Origin: Pedosphaera sp.
Lineage (GTDB): Bacteria; Verrucomicrobiota; Verrucomicrobiia; Limisphaerales; UBA9464
Direction of reading: 5' to 3'
DNA: 9,293 bases
NCBI GenBank assembly: GCA_009695405.1
Contig: SIAZ01000145.1
Location: 1-9,293 of the forward strand
Position 1 is the stretch's first letter, and each line of letters begins with the position of its first letter. Below the pieces are notes generated by a model. The model saw nothing but the letters and a program-made list of their open reading frames with translations, made no database searches and was not told the DNA's origin. Shown here piece by piece: positions 4,279 to 9,293 of this stretch. The translations under genes and the position numbers were made by a program.

Positions 4279-6465
4279 TCATCGCTGATTTCGGAAAATA
4301 TGCATCTGAAGTCGGTGAAATACTCGACCTCGGTAAAGAATGTCTTTTACAGCGATCGCTTCCCCACTCTCAAAGCCTCGACTAAATATGTCTATTTCAG
4401 TCTTCGCCCGTTCCGGACTCGTCACATATAAAACGGTCAAACCCTTCCGTTGACTATATCGGTACTCGGGCCAGAACCACAATTGGTTCTTTGGACGCTC
4501 TGTCTCACGAACGGTCACCATCGGATCTGTCGTCACTCGGGATGCGGCCCTCGGTAAATAGAAATTGAGGATACCTGCCCATCCGTAATGGTCGGTCACT
4601 ACCAACACCGGTCGCCCCTCTGTTTCCAATCGAACTCGCTGCGCTTCAACCGCAGCAGCAGCCTCCCGATATCCACGCACTCGACGGTGCAAATCCAATC
4701 CCTCAGGAAGATAACGACCGGTCAACTTGCCGACCAGATTGGTATCAAACAAAACTAGGGCTATCGGTAAACCAATAACAAATCCCCAGATTAAAAGTCG
4801 GCGTCCCACCTTTGCCCCTTCCCGATGACGTTCATCCCACCACAACAAGGCAAAAGCTCCGAGAGGTAAAATGGAGGTAGCGACCCAATTGGGTTGAACC
4901 CGCGAGTGCAGGGTGTAGGCGAAATAAAACAGAAACACAGGCAACCCCATCGACAGGCAGTATACTTGAGCCATTCGGCGGGATTGGTCTCCGATCAACG
5001 GTAAATGGCGACGCATCAAAAACCCTATAATTGCCCAAAAGATGGCCAGAAAAAACACCGGATTCCACAATCCTATTTCGGCACCCAAAAACTCAGCAAA
5101 CAGAAGCGGACGAAAGGTCCATTGCTCACTGAGACCACCTCGCTCTTTTAAATGGGTAAAGGTGATCCAACCGTTCTGTGCATTCCAGACGAGCACCGGA
5201 ATCATCGCCACCAAACTCATTCCCAAGGCCAACCAAGGGCCTTTCCGTCGCAACTGCCCTCGAGCACTCGGCCACACGACGAAGAACACCGCAAAGGAGA
5301 GAATCAGGAAGGGCGAAAAGTACTTACTCAAAAAGGCACCGACCAACGCGAATCCAACCACACCCCACCACAGGGTCGAGTCTTCTCGGATTGCCCTCCA
5401 ACCGGACACCATTGCCACTGTCCAAAAGGTCACGGTCAGTGGATCAATGGTGATCAGAATGGAGCCAACCACCAACAGCGGCACAACATTGGCCGCCGCC
5501 GCCATTAGGAATCCCAATCGCCACCCTGCCAAGCTGGCAACAAACCAAGACAGCACTAACGCGGTCACAGTGGAGAGCAAGGGCGATAGAAAGCGCACTC
5601 CCAACTCCGTATTACCAAACAGGCTGGTTCCAATCCATTGAGCGTAAGCGATCAATGGAGGCTTGCTGTAGTACGACAACGCTAGATGTTTCGACCAAAG
5701 CCACTGATAGGCTTCGTCCTCACTTAACTCAATGACTCCGCCCGCCAAATAAACCCAGCGGATTCCCATGAGCATTCCGAGGGCGAGAAAGGTCAAACGT
5801 CGCCAATGGCTTTCCAACTCGGTCCTCCGTTTCGCGGGCTCACTAGGTATCTCCCTTGCGCCTTCTGCTTCACAGGACTTGGGCAACAAACTAGGGAAAC
5901 GCCGCCACCATAGCGGAAACCAACCTCGCCCCAGCCAACCCCAGAAACCATTCAGCAATCGGGGTAATCCCCATCCGTACAAAGCTCCCCACAGCCAACC
6001 CGCTAAAACATCCGACGGATAATGTACTCCAACATATATCCGTGATATCCCGACTCCGAGGGCCAATGGGCCCATCACTCGGAGACTGCGACAATAATAC
6101 CCAAACGAAACGACGGCGGCGGCGGCCCAAATCGCAGCATGCCCACTAGGCATTGAGGCATTCAACCCCTTCCCAGCCAGCATCCGTGTCTCTAAATGGG
6201 TAATAAACGGACGCGGACGATTTATCGCCTTTTTCAAACGACCGGTCCCGAATTCTCCCAGTGCCAAAGTGAGAATCAAAATTAAGAAAAAACAACGACC
6301 ACGCCGTCCCCCTTTCCACAGAAGCCCTCCCGCTACTAAAGCCAAAATAGGTTTAAAAAAATCATTCCCGCTCAAAAAAGGCATCAAAAAATCCAAGAAT
6401 GGGCTCACCCACCCCTCATTAACAAAACGGAAGAGGCGATAATCAAATCCAGCGATAGCATCCAT
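4279..6465 (-). CDS. PAP2 lipid phosphatase fused to ArnT/PMT-like glycosyltransferase
   Basis: A 728-residue multi-pass membrane protein with two enzymes in one chain. Residues 1-170 are a PAP2 phosphatase with all three motifs: Lys78-x6-Arg85-Pro86 (KKAINRPRP), PSGH (106-109) and Ser141-Arg142-x5-His148-x3-Asp152. A Trp-rich and then charged linker follows (about 171-222). From about 223 a GT-C glycosyltransferase of the ArnT/PMT type begins (COG1807-like), with the first-loop acidic pair Asp250-Glu251 in LSEDEAYQW, then YSKPPLIAY (266-274), many membrane helices, and a soluble C-terminal domain from about 600 (VLVVTDHYGWAG...). PAP2 enzymes act on phospholipid or polyprenyl (pyro)phosphates; ArnT-like enzymes move sugars from polyprenyl-phosphate carriers to lipid A or other envelope acceptors. 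The fusion suggests coupling of carrier recycling or lipid dephosphorylation with sugar transfer on the outer face of the inner membrane (inference). It is followed closely by ogg; 146 bp separate it from the NUDIX gene. Confidence 0.9.
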   Translation of the reverse strand: MDAIAGFDYRLFRFVNEGWVSPFLDFLMPFLSGNDFFKPILALVAGGLLWKGGRRGRCFFLILILTLALGEFGTGRLKKAINRPRPFITHLETRMLAGKGLNASMPSGHAAIWAAAAVVSFGYYCRSLRVMGPLALGVGISRIYVGVHYPSDVLAGWLWGALYGWGLPRLLNGFWGWLGRGWFPLWWRRFPSLLPKSCEAEGAREIPSEPAKRRTELESHWRRLTFLALGMLMGIRWVYLAGGVIELSEDEAYQWLWSKHLALSYYSKPPLIAYAQWIGTSLFGNTELGVRFLSPLLSTVTALVLSWFVASLAGWRLGFLMAAAANVVPLLVVGSILITIDPLTVTFWTVAMVSGWRAIREDSTLWWGVVGFALVGAFLSKYFSPFLILSFAVFFVVWPSARGQLRRKGPWLALGMSLVAMIPVLVWNAQNGWITFTHLKERGGLSEQWTFRPLLFAEFLGAEIGLWNPVFFLAIFWAIIGFLMRRHLPLIGDQSRRMAQVYCLSMGLPVFLFYFAYTLHSRVQPNWVATSILPLGAFALLWWDERHREGAKVGRRLLIWGFVIGLPIALVLFDTNLVGKLTGRYLPEGLDLHRRVRGYREAAAAVEAQRVRLETEGRPVLVVTDHYGWAGILNFYLPRAASRVTTDPMVTVRETERPKNQLWFWPEYRYSQRKGLTVLYVTSPERAKTEIDIFSRGFESGEAIAVKDILYRGRVFHRLQMHIFRNQR

Positions 6466-6611
6466 GAACGGGAGGGAGAATGTCTGCGAACCATCGACTT
6501 GACCAGTCAGGTCCTTGTAACTAGCTGCTTTTCCCTCGTCTTAAGTAGGGATTTCCGCTCAAAAAACATGGGAAGACCAATAAACGCGACTTATCCGCCC
6601 GACGAATCCAA

Positions 6612-7223
6612 CTAAAGCTGATCGACAGGAGTTGGGCCTGTCTCGTTTTGAGCCTGGCCTTCTGCCGATTGGCACCAGAGTTCAAAGTGAAAGAGTGCCG
6701 TTAAAGCAAGTGCATGTCGAATCCGCCCTGATCTCACTAATTCTCTCAAACGAGAGAGAGGCACAAGATGCACACGGATGTCTTCCGAGCCATCCAATTC
6801 CAGAGCGTGGGTTCGAACACAACCACGCACCAAAACGGTCTGACATCGATTATTCTGAAGCGCTGGATTGGGGAAGACGGTCCCAATTAAAGAAGCTTTT
6901 CCACCCGTGAAAACTGTTTCCTCACGCAATTCTCTCACCCCAGTTGCAATGGGATCGATTTCCTGCGGGTCCATGACCCCAGCCGGCACTTCCCACTCAA
7001 GGGTAGATGTCCCGTGCCGGAACTGCTCCACTAACATCAAGTGCTCATCCTCAGTAATGGCTACAACGGTCACCCAGTCAGGGCACTCCATCACATAAAA
7101 ATCATGCTCTAAACCCGTTCTGGGGCTGCGTCGTCGAGCTGTTCGAAGTGAAAAAATCCGAAAGTTACCGATCGAACTCGTGCCAATGTCGACCCAAGAT
7201 TGAAGGGGTTGGGGAGGAGTCAT
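6612..7223 (-). CDS. NUDIX hydrolase, ADP-ribose pyrophosphatase-like
   Basis: A 203-residue NUDIX enzyme that should cleave a nucleoside diphosphate linked to another group; the overall layout (beta-rich N-terminus, 'VTVVAIT...LVEQFRHG', then the WEVPAG lead-in) is that of ADP-ribose/NDP-sugar pyrophosphatases. The NUDIX box runs from Gly82 through Arg97-Glu98-Leu-Arg-Glu101-Glu102, which supplies the metal-binding glutamates. Two departures from the consensus are visible: one extra residue between Gly82 and the RELREE helix, as in members that read 'DPxDxDP', and Val104 where the box normally has glycine (REETVF rather than REETGF). The C-terminal tail after 185 is polar and probably disordered. 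The start lies 21 bp after the stop of the small gene upstream, so the two may be co-transcribed. Family is certain; substrate is inferred. Confidence 0.9.
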   Translation of the reverse strand: MTPPQPLQSWVDIGTSSIGNFRIFSLRTARRRSPRTGLEHDFYVMECPDWVTVVAITEDEHLMLVEQFRHGTSTLEWEVPAGVMDPQEIDPIATGVRELREETVFTGGKASLIGTVFPNPALQNNRCQTVLVRGCVRTHALELDGSEDIRVHLVPLSRLRELVRSGRIRHALALTALFHFELWCQSAEGQAQNETGPTPVDQL

Positions 7224-7244
7224 TTGGAGCGAGGTCTCCCCTTT

Positions 7245-7490
7245 CTAAATTGGTTCCTCTGATTCAGATCGAGACCCAACAAGTAGGTTACTTCCCTCGA
7301 TCCCTTTGGCAGCCCATCCCCCTGCCATCATTCGCAAAAGATGAACCAAAGCTTCGTCATAAGTGCGCCCCTTAATTTCTGACAACTGACGCGCGCGCCG
7401 GTCCAATTGCTTGGCCATTTCGAGGGAACGATCTACCGGACACCCGAGGGTGACCAACGTGGCAGACAACGGATCTAAATCGATCTGCAT
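7245..7490 (-). CDS. Small conserved-looking protein of unknown function
   Basis: An 81-residue protein from ATG 7488-7490: MQIDLDPLSATLVTLGCPVD, then a long amphipathic stretch (about 21-62, RSLEMAKQLDRRARQLSEIK and on to LLRMMAGGWAAKG) predicted to be helical, and a polar Ser/Glu-rich tail. The reading frame is open further upstream to 7625, but that part overlaps the cyclophilin gene and lacks protein character, so the ATG at 7490 is preferred. There is no signal peptide, membrane helix or cysteine motif (a single Cys17). The 'TLGCPxxxSxxMAxQLDRRARQL...KGRTYxEALxHLL' pattern feels like a family present in other Verrucomicrobiota, but I cannot name it or give a function. It sits 50 bp after the cyclophilin stop and 21 bp before the NUDIX start, in the same direction. 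Confidence 0.7.
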   Translation of the reverse strand: MQIDLDPLSATLVTLGCPVDRSLEMAKQLDRRARQLSEIKGRTYDEALVHLLRMMAGGWAAKGIEGSNLLVGSRSESEEPI

Positions 7491-7540
7491 AAAAAAATGG
7501 AGGCGGACGGGAGAATCCCACCATCGCCATGACTGATCAA

Positions 7541-8059
7541 TTATTGTAAGGTAGAACGGTCCACAATGCGGATACTTTCCACTCCCTGCCGAGTCACTGG
7601 ACGATCCTGTGCGGCGGTCTTGCAAGTACCCAACGTTTCCAAAACATCATCGCCGCGGATCACCCGACCAAAGGCTGTGTATTGCCCATTCAAAAAACTG
7701 GGATCACCATGGCAGATAAAAAACTGGCTACCGGCTGAATCGGGGTGCTGGGAACGGGCCATCGAAATGACCCCACGCACATGCGGACGGCTATTAAACT
7801 CGGCCTTTACCTTGTACCCAGGGTCACCCGTGCCCCAGCGACTCTCCATCGACTTATCCTTGGTCAAAGGATCGCCACCCTGAACCATAAAACCTTTGAT
7901 AATACGATGAAAAGCGGTTCCATCATAAAACCCTTTTTCGGCAAGAGTCTTGAAGTTTTCGACGGTCTTGGGAGCCACATCGGGTCAAAATTCCAAAACC
8001 AATTCGCCAGCAGTTGTTTTAATAATGGCCACCTGATCGGCGGCAATGGTGTTACTCAT
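7541..8059 (-). pseudogene. Cyclophilin-type peptidyl-prolyl isomerase interrupted by in-frame TGA
   Basis: A cytoplasmic-type cyclophilin that would interconvert cis/trans prolyl bonds. From ATG 8057-8059 the frame reads MSNTIAADQVAIIKTTAGEL, VLEF, then TGA at 7985-7987 (codon 25), then PDVAPKTVENFKTLAEKGF and on to the stop at 7541 with no shift of frame. The family has an aromatic residue at this place (VLEFWPDVAPKTVENF), so TGA has replaced TGG. Downstream, FHRIIKGFMVQGG carries the catalytic arginine (Arg52 of the restored chain), followed by the MAR and SQFFI motifs, so the remaining 147 codons are intact. Other genes here end in TGA (kinase, ogg), so general TGA recoding is unlikely. 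Starting translation at GTG 7976-7978 would lose the first beta strands. Either a recent nonsense mutation or a one-base sequence error. Confidence 0.85.
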
Positions 8060-8117
8060 AAAAATGTCTTTAGAAGGTTATTTTATCAAATTTATTTTAC
8101 TCAATCGAGACGGTTCT

Positions 8118-8143
8118 CCCGGCTCAATCCTTTGGATACCGGG
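8118..8143. repeat. Imperfect stem-loop between the two cyclophilin genes
   Basis: An outer CCCGG/CCGGG pairing encloses an inner ATCC-TTT-GGAT pairing, so a bulged hairpin is possible on either strand. It lies 11 bp after the exported cyclophilin's stop. On the minus strand an AT-rich stretch (about 8064-8101) follows before the next start, so it could end one transcript, with a promoter for the next gene behind it. There is no adjoining T-run. Confidence 0.25.
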
Positions 8144-8154
8144 GATCGCTGCTT

Positions 8155-8838
8155 TTACTTCAAAACAGTTGCCGAGAGAATATAGTCGAGCTTGGAGAAA
8201 TCCTTTTTTAAATAGTCATTGCCTTCAGCTTGGACGCGACCTTGATCAGGTCCGCGTCCGCGTGGTGCGCCTTCTCCGTATTCACCGTTGATTTTAGTCA
8301 CCACGTCCATCCCCTCAACCACTTTACCGAAAGAGGCAAAGCCCATTCCATCTAAGCGAGAATTATCTGCCAAATTGATGAAAAACTGAGTCGTTCGCGT
8401 ATTAGGCCCCGCCATTGCAAAGGAAATGGCTCCAGTCGGGTTGCCTGACTTCACTGGATCATCCTGAATCTTGGCTGCTCGCCACGAAGAGGCCACCTTC
8501 GGATTTCCATGGATACCAAACTGCGCCATAAAACCGGGAATGACCCGGAAAAAGGCGATATCCTTAAAGTAACCGGCCTTGACCAAATTATAAAACCGAT
8601 CTGCACCTAATGGAGCCTGGGCTCGAACGACCTCAATCACCACGTCCCCTTTCGTGGTTTCAAACTTGGCCTTGAAGGTGGCAGGCGCTGTCTCTTTGAA
8701 CTTGGATGGATCCGTTAAATCCACTGCGGCCACACCAACCGGTTGGGTCTCAGTCGGTTTTCCAACCGCCTTGTCTTCCGCACGCAAGCCCGCGCAGCAG
8801 ATCAACGCCGCAACTAAGGCACAAGAAAATGTATTCAT
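8155..8838 (-). CDS. Exported cyclophilin-type peptidyl-prolyl isomerase
   Basis: A 227-residue periplasmic prolyl isomerase assisting protein folding. The ATG at 8836-8838 is preferred over one 21 bases upstream because MNTFSCALVAALICCAGLRA forms a clean signal peptide with cleavage expected after Ala20. A 30-residue linker leads into the cyclophilin domain (about 55-227): AKFETTKGDVVIEV, the FFRVIPGFMAQFG core (96-108) with catalytic Arg98, the 'ISFAMAGPNTRTTQFFINLADN' stretch (138-159) and FASFGKVVEGMDVV (167-180). A Gly/Arg-rich insertion (about 187-204, GEGAPRGRGPDQGRVQ) near the C-terminus precedes the final helix and strand, as seen in other verrucomicrobial and proteobacterial PpiA-like enzymes. 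It is followed on the same strand by a second cyclophilin without signal peptide. No ribosome-binding site is evident. The twin Cys14-Cys15 might alternatively suggest lipidation, but the context does not match a lipobox well. Confidence 0.9.
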   Translation of the reverse strand: MNTFSCALVAALICCAGLRAEDKAVGKPTETQPVGVAAVDLTDPSKFKETAPATFKAKFETTKGDVVIEVVRAQAPLGADRFYNLVKAGYFKDIAFFRVIPGFMAQFGIHGNPKVASSWRAAKIQDDPVKSGNPTGAISFAMAGPNTRTTQFFINLADNSRLDGMGFASFGKVVEGMDVVTKINGEYGEGAPRGRGPDQGRVQAEGNDYLKKDFSKLDYILSATVLK

Positions 8839-8913
8839 CGGAGGCGGAATGAGCCACACACATCAATTCCTGTCACGCCCAGAAAGCAAGAACCTCAGCA
8901 AAATTTTCAAATT

Positions 8914-8958
8914 AGCCGTAAAAAATCGGCTCACCCTCAAATCGGCAGTTTTCGGGTG
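8914..8958. repeat. Repeat cluster upstream of the exported cyclophilin
   Basis: AAATCGGC occurs twice with 16-bp periodicity (8923-8930 and 8939-8946). The first copy also forms an inverted pair AGCCG/CGGCT (8914-8918 with 8927-8931), and CACCC (8932-8936) pairs with GGGTG (8954-8958). The cluster is about 80-120 bp before the cyclophilin start in a 180-bp non-coding gap and could be a binding site or a terminator for the upstream gene; nothing decides between these. Confidence 0.25.
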
Positions 8959-9042
8959 CGGCAAAGAGATCGAGACGCGCCAACTCTCGCCACGATTTCT
9001 GCCAATTAACGGCTACTATCCTCAATCAATCTGCGCTGGCCC

Positions 9043-9293
9043 TTATTTACCTCCAGCAGACAAGGCTTCGAGATAGTCTAGTAACGAAGCAAACTCCACC
9101 ACGGTTAAACCGGAGACAAGTCCCTCAGGCATCAGGGATCGCTCCCGTGCATTCACGAGTTGACGGTAAGAATTAGTTCCAGAGGAGGTGATCGTCCTTG
9201 TTTTTGACCAAGACGCAGAGTTGAAGGAGATGGGTAAGGCCGGGGCGGCTCCAGAACTGACCACAGCCCCGGAGACGGCGCTGAAACTGTTTG
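9043..9293 (-). CDS. C-terminal end of PVC-type heme-binding/dehydrogenase protein (partial, frame doubtful)
   Basis: The last 40 residues, YRQLVNARERSLMPEGLVSG, then LTVVEFASLLDYLEALSAGGK, carry the SLMPEGL...L..LL.YLEAL signature of the C-terminal heme-binding domain found in the large secreted dehydrogenase/cytochrome proteins of Planctomycetes and Verrucomicrobia (TIGR02603-like, inference from memory). The frame is open to the window edge, but upstream of about 9175 its content (GAVVSSGAAPALPISFNSAS) is Ser/Ala-rich and unlike the family, whereas another minus-strand frame there reads CVLVKNKDDHLL, which fits the 'G.LV.....D.L.L' strand expected just before. A frameshift near 9165-9185 is therefore possible. 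The heme-binding CxxCH would lie beyond the window. If intact, this would be the end of a long exported redox protein preceding the cyclophilin gene. Confidence 0.55.
   Translation of the reverse strand, partial: NSFSAVSGAVVSSGAAPALPISFNSASWSKTRTITSSGTNSYRQLVNARERSLMPEGLVSGLTVVEFASLLDYLEALSAGGK

Noticed and set aside
5042..5641. 199-residue plus-strand frame opposite the glycosyltransferase
   Set aside because: Antisense shadow of a membrane-protein gene; composition is basic and repetitive as expected for such shadows.
7985..7987. Selenocysteine or general TGA-as-tryptophan recoding
   Set aside because: The position is an aromatic residue in the family, not Cys/Sec; no obvious hairpin follows at the expected distance, and other genes in the window terminate with TGA.
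9182..9293. Strong Shine-Dalgarno-like AGGAGGTGATC on the plus strand, followed by an open frame to the edge
   Set aside because: Start codon spacing is poor (the in-frame GTG overlaps the motif and ATG 9230 is too far), and the minus strand carries a conserved protein end in the same place; probably coincidence, though the window ends too soon to be certain.
1..9293. CRISPR arrays, tRNA or rRNA genes
   Set aside because: No regularly spaced repeats, tRNA-like cloverleaf or rRNA sequence was recognised anywhere in the window.

Overview
The window looks like chromosomal DNA from a member of the Verrucomicrobiota or a close PVC relative. The evidence is an ECF sigma factor of the planctomycete/verrucomicrobial 'Sigma70_ECF' type, a eukaryote-like Ser/Thr kinase with the N-terminal helical leader that usually accompanies such sigma factors, the C-terminal SLMPEGL signature of PVC heme-binding/dehydrogenase proteins at the right edge, and mostly leaderless-looking starts with little Shine-Dalgarno sequence. 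The assignment is inference from families; no rRNA or tRNA was seen.

Left part (1 to about 3130, visibly GC-richer). The left edge holds the 5' part of an IS1380-like transposase on the minus strand, with a reading-frame break, preceded by an AT-rich tract. Directly beside it a minus-strand Ser/Thr kinase stops right after its catalytic domain, at the point where relatives normally continue, which suggests truncation by the element. Divergently from the kinase runs an uncharacterised lipoprotein and then an ECF sigma factor. The kinase-lipoprotein intergenic region carries a 19-bp near-palindrome (candidate operator) and a 5'-leader hairpin. Kinase, lipoprotein and sigma factor plausibly form an envelope-signalling cassette.

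Junction (about 2709-3401). There is no standard-length gene. On the minus strand I found two short items: a small signal-peptide gene that appears frameshifted (2865-3069) and a 55-residue helix-turn-helix protein resembling IS66-type TnpA accessory proteins (3131-3298). Base composition drops sharply around here.

Right part (3402-9293, lower GC, all minus strand). Reading in the direction of transcription: the end of a PVC heme-binding-domain protein; an exported cyclophilin; a second, cytoplasmic-type cyclophilin interrupted by an in-frame TGA where tryptophan is expected; a small helical protein of unknown function; a NUDIX hydrolase; a 728-residue fusion of a PAP2 lipid phosphatase with an ArnT/PMT-like membrane glycosyltransferase; and an OGG1-family 8-oxoguanine DNA glycosylase. 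NUDIX and OGG suggest an oxidative-damage/nucleotide sanitation theme, the cyclophilins protein folding and the fusion protein envelope lipid-sugar chemistry. Short gaps (21, 25 and 50 bp) suggest partial co-transcription.

Two clear frame lesions (transposase, cyclophilin) and two possible ones (small secreted gene, heme-domain protein) lie within 9.3 kb. Either several genes are decaying or the underlying sequence has errors; this should be settled before building on the lesions.
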